Assembly: GCA_034766995.1 (NCBI GenBank)
Contig: CM068323.1
Location: 19,487,112-19,551,111 of the forward strand
Origin: Acanthacorydalis orientalis
Taxonomy: Eukaryota > Arthropoda > Insecta > Megaloptera > Corydalidae
DNA: 64,000 bases
Direction of reading: 5' to 3'
The position numbers were made by a program, and so were the translations under genes. Shown here piece by piece: positions 1 to 12,907 of the stretch (its first letter is position 1; the number at the start of each line of letters is the position of its first letter). The notes beneath the pieces are model-generated. The model worked only from the letters and a program-made list of their open reading frames with translations. It ran no database searches and was not told the origin of the DNA.

Positions 1-172
1 ATAATATTATACAAGGAAAAGTCGTGTCTATGCAAATCAGACGTTTATTAGACGTCGCTGTTAGCTGAACTTCGCCAATTTCTAATTCAACGATAAACGT
101 AAAAAAATATGCCCGAAAACGTTACCACAAATATCCATGCAAGTTGTATATTTACTCTTTTTCTGTTTTAAA

Positions 173-217
<45 letters not shown>

Positions 218-586
218 CTTAAGAATATTCCTATTCGAGAAATATACTTGATAGAACCATATTTAAATATGAAAGAGAAACATGTAAAATTATAAAAAGG
301 AATAACAGTATTCAATAGCAATAAACGAATATAAAATTATAAATTATACCTAAATGAGATTTTTTAATTAAAGAAGATTTCCAATGGTCTTTTATTAGTT
401 ATTTTTTAAAATATGGCATGTTTTATTTGCTCTGTTTTGATTAAAAATGAAACAAAATACCTCTCCAATAATTATTTGGGTTAACATGATTTTAATACAT
501 AACTGATATCGAAAACATGTGTAATATTAATTTTAAGGAGCTGATTTTTAAAATTCTTGTTACTATTATATTTATTTTTGTTTCAG
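1..586 (+). other. Upstream beat-family intron, 3' part
   Basis: AT-rich DNA ending in the T-rich acceptor at 586. Since Ig domain 1 must be encoded upstream, this is intron. It contains one TA array and no exon that I can see. Confidence 0.8.
176..214. repeat. (TA)n array
   Basis: About 19 uninterrupted units within the upstream beat intron. Confidence 0.95.
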
Positions 587-720
587 CATTACCTGAAGAA
601 GGCCCTCGGATAAGTGGTGGAAGGCCAAGATATCAGATTGGTGATACAGTTCGTGTTAATTGTACGTCAGGAAGATCGAAACCTGTAGCTCATCTCAGCT
701 GGTTCATAAATGGAGAACCG
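587..720 (+). CDS. beat: Beaten-path family protein, exon carrying first half of Ig domain 2
   Basis: This internal exon encodes the linker and N-terminal half of the second immunoglobulin domain of a Beat-type cell-surface or secreted protein. Family members act in insect axon guidance, binding Side-family receptors. The readable peptide begins LPEEGPRISGGRPRYQ, then has the first Ig cysteine (VNCTS, Cys codon 661-663) and the core tryptophan (HLSWFINGEP, Trp codon 700-702). The acceptor is a T-rich tract ending TTTCAG at 586 and enters the frame in phase 1. The donor is CCG|GTAAAT at 720/721 and leaves in phase 0. The open frame upstream of 587 is intron read-through, as is the frame after 720. 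The matching half-domain lies at 3366. The family call rests on recognised Beat motifs; which Beat subgroup it belongs to cannot be told here. Confidence 0.9.
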
Positions 721-1954
721 GTAAATATGTATATTTTTTTGGTAATATAAACGTTTCATATTTGTGAATATTCAATGCTAAGAATTTTAATTTCATTACC
801 GAAATATTTTCTTAATAATCCGTATTTGAAGTGCTTTAAAATTATTTAACTATTTAAAATAAATAAGTTGTATATAAAGAAGTTTTCTTAAATTAATATT
901 ATAGAAGTAAATATTAACTTAAGAAAAAAGTGTATTTCAAAATAAATATTTGTCAGTAAATTATTTCATATTTTAAAATATGTATATAAAATAAACTGAA
1001 AATAATACGAACGTAATACATAGTATTATTTTTAATTACAAGAACGTATTTACTTTGGAGAATATTAACTTTGATTATGAATAAAATAATTTGATATATA
1101 AAAGAATATTTTCAGAAATTCAGTGTAAAGAAATGAATAAGGAAGTATGACTAAGATAAAAGACCAAACAGTATATAAGGTAGTCGAATCCAATGTTCAA
1201 GTTAATATTCCGAAATCATATTTCAAAACGTTCACATTTCCTGTCTTTACAAGCAAAACGTATCGCAGCCGGCATAAACAGAAAAGCAGAGAAGCAGAAA
1301 CGAAACAAAGGTTGATATGTCTAAAGAATTTTATATTAAAACTAAGTATGCCGTATTGGGTAAATATTTCCGAGTCTAGACCATAACAATAGGATATAAT
1401 ATACTGTTCGTTTACACATAAACCAATCTCATTGGAGATACACGGAGCTAAACCTTGAAAGTTGTTCTTCGAGTTGCAGAAACCATCACACATGATTAAT
1501 TTCAGAATACTTAATGAGCGATTAGATATTGTATTCAACGGTGTGATGCGAACCGCATGGGAAAGCCACACAGCTCGAGAATTTCCTAAAAGCAAATAAA
1601 CTGATGGAAACACTGTTATGAATATATAATCCGGATTATGAAGACATATTTTAACAATTATTATGAGCATATAATAATACCCGTGATTAAGATGCTTCCG
1701 AAATATTCGAAAATCAGGATGTTGTTGTCATGGTTTTGATTCTAATAACTTTCTTGTCAATTAACGTTGTTGAAACTGACAGGTACTTAAATCTATACGT
1801 TGGATTGAAATCCTCTCGGAGCGTGTAAAGGGTTAGCATTTGACGGTTTAGCCAAACGAACACTCTAATGTGATTAAATATTACATTTGTTTACTAATTC
1901 GATATTGCCGTTTTCATAAGTGTTTTTCATCGACAAACACAAAGGCACGTTCTC

Positions 1955-1960
1955 GTATAT

Positions 1961-1992
<32 letters not shown>

Positions 1993-1993
1993 A
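1955..1993. repeat. (TA)n array, one interruption
   Basis: Broken by ACATG near 1963, then a clean run. Confidence 0.9.
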
Positions 1994-2097
1994 AGAAAAA
2001 AATTTAATTAAATCTTTTTCAATCTTTTCAAATCCAAGTATGTTAAACGAGATTAAAATTTTATTGAAACTACATCTAACATTTTTCTTTACAAACG

Positions 2098-2178
<81 letters not shown>
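2098..2178. repeat. Compound (AC)8(AT)32 array
   Basis: AC units 2098-2114 pass directly into AT units 2115-2178, inside the first beat intron of the window. Confidence 0.95.
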
Positions 2179-2180
<2 letters not shown>

Positions 2181-3365
2181 AGATGGGGTATATGTGTATA
2201 CAAATCAACATTTTTCGAATAAGGACAGAGACTACAACTCTAAAATATTTTATATAAACTTAATTAAGTGTGATTCGATCGATTGCGTACACTTGATTCA
2301 TCTAACATTATAATTGATTAAATACTGATGATAAAGTCTATTTTGCCTAAACACTACCGTTTTGATTTTGATTAAATTAAATTTCCATGAACGATAATGG
2401 ATTTCGTGAAATCAATTCAGTACTATACTATAATTATTACATCGTTAACGTACTGAATAATTGAATGGCAACTTTTGTTCTAAGTGATTTTATTTGTTTT
2501 CTGTCGGTGAATAATTTTCACTTGTATCACATCAGTCTAATATATCTTTAACTTTTTATTTTGTTTCGTTTTTTCTAAATAATTCATGTATGCCTTTTTC
2601 ATGCATAAAAAAGAGAAACGTTTCAATTAAAAATACATAAATGAGGATAACTAAATGTTAAATATTTCCTTGAATTCAATAATTCACTTCGAAATAAATT
2701 TTCAACTTATTTTTTCATTTCTTAGTTCGTATACTTTTATAAACCCTACTATAAACATATTCAGAATATCAGTAAAAGCTGTTGTATAATATTTCTTTCT
2801 CAAACTCTATCTGTCCATTTCTGAACAAATATATTTTTCAGATAACTTCATATCTGTCGATCTTATGATATTTATTTTCTCTGATGTATCATCTTTTAGA
2901 TGTCGCCTATCTATCTCTTAGGAGTTCCATCTCGACTTCTTGTTATTTTTGAAGTCTCCGATAGATACTTTTTAATAATTTAAAATTTATCTTCTGAAGA
3001 TTATTTTTGTAAATTTTTGTTTATTTCTCCTATCAGTAAATAAGTTCTATGATACTTTAAAATTTACTAATAATATTCATCATTTAGACTTAAAAGTAGA
3101 TATCTGAAAAATGTATGTAATACACTTTTTACTTGTTAATTATAGAAATAAACATTCCTCTACATGATTATTCTTTAGAAATATCATGTCCTCGTCAATA
3201 ATAAATTCATTAACAATAAACACTTTGAACGTCGCATCTTTCAGATAAAAAAAATCTTTTTAAGAACTCGTTATCCATTTATGACAAACTTTTAAAGTAT
3301 TTTATAAAATAAAAGTCATACTTTATAATGTAAATAAGCACAGTGGCACTTACTTCTCTTTACAG

Positions 3366-3663
3366 GCGGATAAGAACTTCTTACGTGGGCCAGAGGTGAT
3401 TGTGACAGGTCGAGAAGGTCTCGAAGCCGCCGTCCTTGGTCTGGAGTTTACGGTACGTCCACGTCACTTTCGTCGTGGCGACATGAAGCTCAAGTGTCTG
3501 GCAACAATTGCCAGTGTATATTGGCGCTCGAACGAGGAGAGCGTACAAGGTGAGCGGCCTCAACGACCTCCAGCACGTGAAAGCATTCAAGCTCCACCAG
3601 TGTCCGTTGCAGCGGCACCGCCACCACCTCCTCCTGCAAGTTCACGAGCAGACCGTGTACAAG
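3366..3663 (+). CDS. beat: Beaten-path family protein, exon with second half of Ig domain 2 and proline-rich stalk
   Basis: The exon follows a CTTTACAG acceptor (ending 3365) in phase 0, so it joins the 587-720 exon without a split codon. It encodes ADKNFLRGPEVIVTGREGLE, a VLGLEFTVRPRHFRRGDM stretch typical of Beat proteins, then KLKCLATIASVYW with the second Ig cysteine (codon 3495-3497), and SNEESVQ. A low-complexity stalk follows, rich in Pro, Ala and Arg, with a run of six prolines and ending SRADRVQ. The full exon ends at GTACAAG|GTGAGA (3663/3664) in phase 1. A second donor with the same core sequence, also phase 1, lies at 3549/3550 and would remove 38 stalk residues. Base composition is far more GC-rich than the flanking introns. 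Reading through the downstream donor meets a stop within a few codons, as expected of an intron. Confidence 0.92.
3550..3555 (+). other. Alternative 5' splice site inside the beat exon
   Basis: GTGAGC follows GTACAAG, the same 12-base core (GTACAAGGTGAG) that forms the distal donor at 3657-3668. Exon ends 3549 and 3663 differ by 114 bases, exactly 38 codons, so both leave phase 1 and both can join the exon at 7506. Use of this site would give a protein lacking the proline-rich stalk. Whether it is used needs RNA data. Confidence 0.55.
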
Positions 3664-3877
3664 GTGAGATAATCTGAATATAGGTCTTATTTCGAATAAT
3701 TTATAAAGCTACCTAGAATGTTTTAGAATAATTATTAAATTGAATTACTATAATTTAAATAATTATCCAAAACTCATAAAATTGTTATGATTATTAAAAT
3801 CTTAAAACATAAATAGAGCTATATATTACGGTTAAATAAAATTATAAATATACACATATTATATACATTATATATAC

Positions 3878-3909
3878 AAACATACATACATATATATATA
3901 TATATACAC

Positions 3910-3961
<52 letters not shown>
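3878..3961. repeat. Compound (ATAC)n(AT)n array
   Basis: Two ATAC blocks are separated by an AT run and followed by about 18 AT units. Confidence 0.9.
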
Positions 3962-3964
<3 letters not shown>

Positions 3965-4484
3965 TAAGTAGCAGGAAAATCTTTTATTTATATATTAAAT
4001 ATTTCAGATTTCTCGAAAATTGTTTATTCAACAGTAAATTAATTTTTATATGAAAGAAAATATGAATATTATATACGAATACATATACTTATATCTGAGT
4101 GTGGGCAAGATTCATTTAAATTAAAATTAAAACATCTTGTTGAGATTTACACAGTGTTTGTGTTTATGAAAAGAAAATAGCACAGATTGTAAAAAAATGT
4201 TGACGATGCGTCATAAAAATACTTAACGACTTTTATAACCATTTTATTTGATCATTAAAATAATATTACTTATTTCGTTATAAAGATACTCACACGTTAT
4301 TTTTTTATAATCATTTAATCTGTTTTATATTAAATCGTCTGCCTGGATATATATTTTATTTAAACGAGATCAAGAAGAAACGATCATGTTTTCGGTTTAA
4401 AACCTTTATATCACATCATTGCGAAATAATATTTCGGTATAAATAATGGTTATTGTGTAATAAACATCCCAAATATATCACAGT

Positions 4485-4487
<3 letters not shown>

Positions 4488-4551
<64 letters not shown>

Positions 4552-4567
4552 TTTTGTGTGTGTGTTT
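4488..4567. repeat. Compound (TA)n(TG)n array
   Basis: TA run to 4545, then interrupted GT units to 4567. Confidence 0.95.
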
Positions 4568-5159
4568 ATATACGTACTGGTGTATGTGTGTGTATAATAC
4601 GTACAAGCAAAATTAGAATTTATTTTGAAAATTACAATTATTTTATAAAAATTGTTAAAATATCGGTTACATTTTTTTACTATCTATCTAATTTATTTAT
4701 TGATTAATGATTTTACTAAACACACCGAGATTTAATTCAATTATAAATTTTATTTGGTACGTTATTAAAAACATTCATATTCTATGTAATATTTGAATTC
4801 AGATCATTGCCAAACATTATTTTACTTGTTTTTCAATAAGTAAAGTAAAATAAGGTAAATATTATATATACATGCATATTTAAATATGTTCTTAAAATAT
4901 ATAATGTAACTGGTGTATATTCAATTACATTATAGCATTGTATTATTATTGATAAATGGCTGTCTAAAAATAAATTACACTATATGATCAAAAATGGGTA
5001 ATGTAGAAAATTAAAAATATTCTAATTGAAAAGAATGTAAACTAATTTTTCATTGGATACTTATTTTTACTTATTGATATTTCCTACATCAATAATTCAT
5101 TACAAAACAGCACTTTTCAAGCACTTATCAAAGAACGAGTCTATAAAAATAATAAAAGG

Positions 5160-5163
<4 letters not shown>

Positions 5164-5220
<57 letters not shown>
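5164..5220. repeat. (TA)n array
   Basis: About 28 clean units. Confidence 0.95.
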
Positions 5221-5223
<3 letters not shown>

Positions 5224-5316
5224 TTCTGCTTGTAAATTTAATTGATAAGTATATGATACCAATTTAAATTTTATTATATTTGCCTTTCACTTCTTAAATA
5301 AAAGTAAACTTTAATC

Positions 5317-5318
5317 AT

Positions 5319-5361
<43 letters not shown>
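5317..5361. repeat. (TA)n array with ATAC head
   Basis: Begins ATACATACAT, then AT units; only about 100 bases from the previous array. Confidence 0.9.
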
Positions 5362-5365
<4 letters not shown>

Positions 5366-5787
5366 AGTACATGTGTATTTAAATATTATCGATATCGAAT
5401 ATTGAAACTTTCACGATCATAATTTAAATATAAACGACAAGACTGGACAGTTCCGATGTCATTTGGAAATAATATAGAATATTTTACATCCGTCCACTCG
5501 TCAATCCTACTAAACTGTCTTCTTAAATGTAACGTGCGGTCCATTACATTATGCAAACTAAGTTCTAAATGTGTCCTACGGGACCCGCCCTGTCATGTCT
5601 CATAGGACTTACAGCCCGCTGCGTTGCGTTGCGTTGCATTCGCCGAAGTAGATGAACAGGTAGAACGTTGTCGACATGGGACGATGTGAGAAATAAAGGT
5701 TTGACGTGCGTTACACTCTTCGTAAGTTCGAAACATGAATTTGAAACTGTTTAGTGAATATTTCATACTGACCTTATTTATACATAT

Positions 5788-5813
5788 GTATATATATATA
5801 TATATATATATAT
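5788..5813. repeat. Short (TA)n array
   Basis: About 13 units, followed by GT/ATGT-rich bases to 5840. Confidence 0.9.
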
Positions 5814-7269
5814 GATTGTGTTTTTGTGTATGTATGTATAAATGTATTAAAACTCTTTAATTGTACTATAAAATACCCACTTTATTTATCTTAAAGTAAT
5901 AATTAAATCCGTTTACGCAGATCATACATTTTAATTCATTTATAACATTTAGTGTATGCACCGGGAGGAAAGTTACGAGAGATTAGTAAAATGCAGTAAA
6001 TTACAACTGCACTTCACTACTGTTAGCAACTAAAACTTTGTTAGAATTCTCAATTAGAGACCAACCACTGTAGTGTCTCTGGTTGGACATCGTGGGTTTT
6101 TCATTGTTAATACTCATGTAAACTACTCGGTAATTGTGAATGTGTAACATTTGAATTGAGTGTATGATAAGAGAAAAATGAAAAAAATATATTTATTGCC
6201 CAGAAAATAGTTTACATTTATGTCGTTCACATTAAATATGCTGAGTGTTTAAGTAGAATATGATACATCATATTTATTTATTATGTATGTATTTTTTTTA
6301 TTTTGTTAACGTGTAAATATATATTACAAGAAAATATATAGCCCACGCGTATCTCTCTCTCTCTATTTGTTTTAATCTTGCAGCACATCAACGTATAAAT
6401 TAACACTAAATACAATAACGTTCATTTAAATAAATAACAAGATAATATTCCACGAAAATAAAATACAGTATTCATTCGCGAGAGCATAAATGTCAAATGT
6501 TAAAATATCGTGTATGATGGAGAGCATAAAAAGGTGTGTTGCGTTACAAATACCATCTAGCGGCAACATCTCACGCGACATCATTTCGTATAGCATTGAG
6601 GCTTTTAGCACCTGACGCATTTCCCTAAGTTCCCCGAGGTTCACTGTCTGACTGACACGGTGCCCTGAGGTGAAATTTAGACAGGAAAGAAGGGGAACGT
6701 GAGTCGGGTGTCAAACATGTAACCCCCGTTTTCGTTTTTTTTTTCTTCTTCGTCGTCGTTTCGTCAATATTGAAAATAAAAATGTCGAGACCGTTTCAAT
6801 AATATCATTTGATATTCGTACGCGTTCGTGACAATTCTGGGACAACTTTGCGTAATAAGATTTAAAATGTCATTGATATGATAACTTCATCGTTTTATTG
6901 CTTTTTTATTATCTATTTCGGAGGAATCAATGTCGACGGATAATGTTATTGGTTCGAATTGACGATTCACTTTTTTTGTAAATTGCGATTTTTCCTCATT
7001 ATCGAAGTTTCGATTCAATTACGAAATATGGAATTGAAAATTTGAATAATTTCGTCATTATTTACATTTTTTTTCTGGTTCGGAACTTCGTTTCTAATAT
7101 ATATTGAAATTAGCTTTTGTGGATACGACAAGAAATGTTCTTACTAATGCGGAAATACATTAAAACCCTTATTAAATACAAAATAGATTTCAGAATAACA
7201 AATTATAAATTAACATAATTTAGTTATTTTAAATATAATAGGAACAGTCATTTATTATCTCTCGACGTC

Positions 7270-7274
<5 letters not shown>

Positions 7275-7324
<50 letters not shown>
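7275..7324. repeat. (TA)n array
   Basis: About 25 units, 180 bases upstream of the putative last beat exon. Confidence 0.95.
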
Positions 7325-7326
<2 letters not shown>

Positions 7327-7505
7327 TTTTCCAATTATTGATAAATAAAGAATTGTTTCATTATAGAATCGAAATGTTTTTTTTTTGTTGTCTGTGGCCA
7401 TAAGATTTTTTGTCGATTCAAATTAAATCATTTTTTAAAAAATCTATTGTTTTTATTCGATATAATCAAAATTATTCTCTTTTTAATAAAATGTTTTATT
7501 TACAG

Positions 7506-7618
7506 CGGCCGGTCGATGCGCGTACATGTTACCATGCGCACAACTAGTGACAGCCTGTGGCATCTTTGCTCTTCTTAAGACGCACATCACAATAACGATC
7601 GCTGCACCTCACAGGTAA
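7506..7618 (+). CDS. beat: Probable terminal coding exon of the beat-family gene (hydrophobic C-terminus)
   Basis: A GC-rich block follows a good acceptor (TTTTATTTACAG ending 7505). Entered in phase 1, as both upstream donors require, it stays open for 37 codons and ends at TAA 7616-7618. The peptide contains AGRCAYMLPCAQLVTACG followed by IFALLKTHITITIAAPHR. The QLVTACGIFALL stretch is hydrophobic and could be a weak C-terminal membrane or GPI-attachment signal, as found at the ends of several cell-surface Ig proteins. The correct phase, the splice context and the in-frame stop support it; there is no clear sequence match from memory. The alternative is that this is an unrelated GC-rich island and the true last exon lies elsewhere. 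The 3' UTR would begin at 7619. Confidence 0.6.
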
Positions 7619-8128
7619 CCACTCGACACCTGCCTCTAGACATGAAGTCTTAACCGGAGCGCCTAAACCCGCCGAGTTCATTGTATGGGATTTGTGTATG
7701 TATGAGGAATGTACGCCTGGATGATTGTGTGTGTATGCATGCATGTATGTAAGTGCGTGTATATCTATCCGTACACGTGTCTATTTATATATGTATGTGA
7801 TAAACGTCACTGTGAATCAATATTTTCCAATTATTTTCAATATATGAACATTGGTCGTACGTAAAATCGATTATTCACGAGAAACATATCACTTTGTATA
7901 TTAGACAGATATACTCAAATTCGAATTGCAATTTTCGAACGAACGCTTTTAAATATTCATAACTCTATGTGATATATTCCAATCATAGGATTTGATCAAT
8001 CAATACGTATATGAATGTGTATTGCAAATGATGTTGATGCAATTATATATGCACAATATGTTAATTCAAATAGAAACAATTTCAAATTACGGCTACTGAA
8101 ATGAATCTAAATATATTATGTATACATA

Positions 8129-8130
<2 letters not shown>
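7619..8130 (+). other. Candidate 3' UTR / downstream flank of the beat-family gene
   Basis: Begins just after the TAA at 7618. It is moderately GC-rich to about 7720, then has GT-rich and TATG-rich low complexity (7720-7800). The first canonical AATAAA after the stop is at 8526-8531. Such hexamers are frequent in this AT-rich DNA, so the transcript end is not fixed. Confidence 0.35.

Positions 8131-8195
<65 letters not shown>
8131..8195. repeat. (TA)n array
   Basis: About 32 clean units. (AC)5 at 8202-8210 is separated from it by TTCAACG. Confidence 0.95.
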
Positions 8196-8196
<1 letters not shown>

Positions 8197-8473
8197 CAAC
8201 GCACACACACAATAATATTGATGTGCTTTTTGTTATCATAGATAAAGGTAACAATTACCATCCATCACAAATTATTAACAATTAAAGCAAATTTAAAGGA
8301 TATACTGTTTAAAGTTTTATAAATGAAATTATTTGAAGCTTTACAATTTTTAAAGTACTAAAAAGACTAATATATTTCATAATATTTCTAATTTTATATA
8401 AGTTAATATATTTTTTTAATTTGATAATTATTTTAAAGGTTATTAAAAAAATATTTATTTTTTGTTTAAAGTA

Positions 8474-8477
<4 letters not shown>

Positions 8478-8517
<40 letters not shown>
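8478..8517. repeat. (TA)n array
   Basis: About 20 units. Confidence 0.95.
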
Positions 8518-8520
<3 letters not shown>

Positions 8521-10693
8521 TATGAAATAAAATTTATAACAGAAAATTATGTTTGAATATATTTTGGAAATCTTGGAATATCGATGTCGAAAAATATTTA
8601 AAAAAAGTGTAATTGTACAGACTATATTGTTAAAAGAACTCATTTATGATTATATTTATAAATAACTCAATTTAAAAATAACTGTATGGGAAAAAAACAA
8701 CATTGAAACGAATAAAAGATCATTACTATCAATATTATTACCATGTCATAAAATATATTTTAATCATAAATCATTATTGCCATTATATATTATATGTCTA
8801 TTTTAGCATACTATATAATATTTTATTTAATGTTATTCAATTAATTAAACATAAATATTATTTTATGCCAATAACGATATTAATTTTCGTTCGATCGAAA
8901 CAAAACAAACTATATTCAAAAAGCGTATTAACATTTATACACATTCGAAAACATACTGAAATATTAATATTATATTTAAATTTTAATAATAAAAAAACAT
9001 ATTTTAATATATAATTGCAAAAAATCCTAGTCAATTTAACTTGATGACAAGTAAACCTTTAATATTTATAATTAGTTATATAATGAATCGTTTAAAAGTG
9101 TTTGATTTTTATATACAAAGTCGTATGTTTCCCGATTATAAATAAAAAATAAATAAAAAAAACAGTATAAATATGATTGTAAACTCAGACTTATAGAAAT
9201 ATAACTTCAAACAGAATCCCATAATAATTATGAAAAAGACTTGTGCTTTTTTAGTATATAAAGTATATTAAACGAAGTTAAATGATTTTTTAATGTATTT
9301 CTTAATAAAAACAAACTAAATAAATAAATAAAGATTTGGCGAGCGCTTATTTAATGTGTGCATATAAAGAAATAAATAAAAAATAAATAATAATTGTTCA
9401 AAATAAGATCGAATACACTACAAACAAAATGAATGAGACACTCGAAGAACTATGTTTTAAATGAAAAAGAAGTACCGTATTAATAACATTTTCTTTTAAT
9501 AATTACTATGTCATTTTTCCGTTCGGTTTTTATGTAAATGAACTATTTGTAAATACAATTTATTATTTGTATGTTAAATATTTGGTGAGTGTTTATTGCT
9601 AACAGTAAATAAAACATGGATAAACGCGCGTACTGGGCTGTAACGAATATCATATATCCAAAAGTATATTAATATTTTATAATTGTGGTTACAACCGTAC
9701 AGTGTATTTTTGTCGGGAAAATTCATGTTTGCTATTACAGTTTTTATATTTATATTTTTCCAGTCTCGCCGGGAGTATTCAACATCCATTAATTTATCTT
9801 CAGAGAATGCTAGTCGTGATAATTTTATTTTAATATATCGTTTTATACTCGATATTTGTGTAATTGAAACACATTACTAAAACTTTGATTTATTTTCGTC
9901 TAGAAACTATGTTCATATCATTGTTCGACGTAAATTAAATTCAAATTAAAAATCAAAATATTTAAAAAAATATATTTAATTTAAATTCTTTATACGTACT
10001 TCATCCATTCGTATGCGTGGATTTTATCGAACTTGGTCTTTTTAATTGCATACAAACATATTTTCAAATATTCTGTAAATAGTTATAAAAGCTCATCATA
10101 CTTAAAATTTATAATCAAGTGATTGTAATTTATCGATACTTATATATGTAAATATATATATTAATATAAATTGTTTATAATAATTATATTTCTTTTGCAT
10201 ATAAGTTTGTTATTATAATTATGTAAATATATATAAATATAAATAATATATTACACGTATATAAAAAGAACGTTTCATAAAATTTTGTTGATTTGAATGT
10301 TTATTTATACTCATTATGTTTATAAACCAATGGCCAAAAGTGATAAGTAAATTGTAAAACAATCCTGTTTCAAATAAAAACATTTTATGTAATTATTATT
10401 TCAAACTATGTGATTTAATGAGTGAACCCAAATAAATAAACCTTAAAATAAAATTTAAAAACAGTGTAATTAACGGATATTCATTTAGAATTATTGTTAT
10501 ACCTGTTTTAAAATTAACATAGCGTTGATTTTATTTACACGACCCATACATTCCAATTAGTATAAATAGGTCGTTAATAATGATAACATTTTTTATATTT
10601 TTGTTGAAATATTATCTGTATATTATTCAAGCATCTTTTGGCCACAACACTTTTTCCTATTGACAACGTACTGCTATTATTTAAATATATAAA

Positions 10694-10694
10694 T

Positions 10695-10740
<46 letters not shown>

Positions 10741-10747
10741 ATATAAA
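10694..10747. repeat. Near-palindromic TA-rich array
   Basis: A central TA run (10706-10734) is flanked by AAATTATA on the left and TATAATTT on the right, making the block self-complementary. Confidence 0.85.
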
Positions 10748-12381
10748 GTTATAATACATAAGCTGAATTAATTTTTAAATTTTTTAATAAACCGAGAAAA
10801 GAAACTTGTTTTCAGTAAGTTGGCCAATGGAAGCGAATACGTAAAAATACTGATATGGTGACAGTGTTGTTTGAAATTGAAAAAAGGATATATAAAAACT
10901 GTCGAAGATTTACAAAGAACTATGTTATAATTCATTTATTGTAAAAATATCAGTGTTCGATTCCAAAAATAAATGGTGAAAATTATAAATTATTGTCTTG
11001 TACTTATTTTTATTCCAATAACAAATAAATCAAGAAGGAAATAAATATAAATTTGTCATACTATAATATAAACTTGGAAACATTTTATCTAAATAGCTTC
11101 TAAAGTTACTTCCAGATGTTATTCCAAAAGATGTCTGCTGTTTTTTGGATTTTTCATAGGAAACTAAAAATGTATAATGGCTGCAACTAAAAAGCGATAT
11201 GTACTAACCCAAAAGGGCATAATTGACATTTTAGTTGCATAAAGTATTAGTTAAATACTCATATCTATAGACTGGCAGAATGGTACATTTTACAGATACT
11301 TGCAAAAAGATTTTCCGACTTTCCATTTGAAACACTAGTGATAATGTGCAGACAACCAAAAAGTAATTGTCACTTTATGTCGTTTCATTAACTGATATAT
11401 CTAATGATAATGCCGTTACTGACTTAATATATTTAAACAAATAATGTTTGAATGATAAATTTAGTAATTTTCTAAAGGATAAAAATAAAATTTCTAATGA
11501 AAGCTGCTTCACCCTCATTAACTGAAATATAATGTGATGGCATGCACCTATTCATGAAGTGTTTTAGACGCAAGTTAACGGCAATTAATCATCTCATTAC
11601 ATGCAAACTAAAATATTTCAGTCACAAAGATACAAACTATTTGACAAGTTTATTTCTTTTTTTCAAAATTGGAAAAATGGCGATCGATAATTTAACAATG
11701 CGAATATTTCAAACGTTAAACTATTGTAATTAAATAAGTTTAACCGTCTGATACAAAATAAAAAACATGTTAGAACTCAATGTTCGCAATACTGAAACAG
11801 CCGCATTTCATCCGACGCGAAAACGTCAAAAAATTAATACATACAGGTATAGAATATGAACAAATATCGATATATGTATTTTTTATTGGTTAAATTAGAT
11901 TTCCCGACTACAGGGGCTGTACGTATGGTATAAATTTTGTCTCCGTTCAAAATAAATTCGCTTTACAGTAACATGATTTTCTATCGTTGATTGCTTATAC
12001 AACTTCCTATATAGATTCACATATTTCATTTTAATACAATTGTTTGCTCAATTTACCATTTTGAACACTATATATAGATACGTTATATAAACTTATGTAG
12101 TCGATGAAAATACATATTTGAACAAAACAAAATGTTTACATTCGTTCCTTGCAATATTTCCAACTTTCAGATATGTATTGGAAAAGTCTTGCGGTTGCTG
12201 TGTAGCATGAATATGAATTATAATCACTTATTTAAAAGGTTAACGTACTACCGAGGAAAAGAATCTGCGGAGTAATCAGATTTATGTTTATTTTATATAC
12301 ATTATATTAAATACGGAAACGGTTTATCGATTTTTTACAAACGAATGAAATATAATTTACAAACGTTTGATAAATATAATT

Positions 12382-12407
<26 letters not shown>
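12382..12407. repeat. Short (TA)n array
   Basis: About 13 units. Confidence 0.9.
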
Positions 12408-12412
<5 letters not shown>

Positions 12413-12907
12413 CAATCAATATTACGAAATATAATTCTAAAAAACGTTTTAATTATCTTTTTATAATTTACGATTCGAATTAGTTATTTTTTATATTCCC
12501 TTTGTATTTTTCCCTAATGCGACCTTACGAATTATTACATTTTGTTAAGTCATTGAACTTTAGAAAACAGACATTCTGAATGATTTTAATTTAATTACAA
12601 TTATAGGATTTACATTTAATTGTTTCTGTTAATTACTTGGAAAATGAATCAATTTATTGAAGACATCTTTTGAAGCAAGAATACGCAAAAGGTATTTAAA
12701 TTACAAAAAAATGATAATCAATTATCTCATTTTTTTTAGATTGTAATATAAATTAATGTTCAAAAAGTCTGTTATTAATTTTATTTTATACAAATAAAAA
12801 TCATTTTTGATGTAATAACTTACATCCGTTTTAAAGACAATATCATACGCCTGCTTCGAGCCAGATTTCTGAGAATCTATTTTTCACTCGTTTTCAATTT
12901 CCTCTTT

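Larger units (their letters stand above)
721..3365 (+). other. beat-family intron (phase 0)
   Basis: Spliced out between GTAAAT (721) and TTTACAG (3365). It is AT-rich and holds two TA arrays (1955-1993 and 2098-2178). A frame of 157 codons on the minus strand (1197-1670) matches nothing I recognise. Bases 2180-3360 show no further structure. Confidence 0.85.
3664..7505 (+). other. Probable beat-family intron (phase 1)
   Basis: The interval between the distal donor and the acceptor at 7505. It contains six TA arrays and a GC-richer patch at 5545-5710 with a short tandem of TTGCG units (about 5617-5637). A second GC-richer patch lies at 6535-6720. Bases 6061-6086 form a small inverted repeat (CCAACCA / TGGTTGG). 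No coding exon in correct phase was found inside. Confidence 0.6.
8518..12907. other. AT-rich DNA without recognised genes
   Basis: Holds two short TA arrays. The frame 8703-9014 is built almost wholly of AT-rich codons and has no recognisable motif. No RNA gene seen. Confidence 0.6.

Noticed and set aside
1197..1670. 157-codon minus-strand frame inside the first beat intron of the window
   Set aside because: It begins with ATG and is long for AT-rich DNA, but shows no domain, composition or splice signal of a gene. A chance frame is more likely.
5615..5659. Possible 45-base micro-exon between TTACAG and CAG|GTAGAA in the beat intron
   Set aside because: Read in the required phase 1 it contains a TGA before its end and lacks Beat-like residues. 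It would only truncate the protein.
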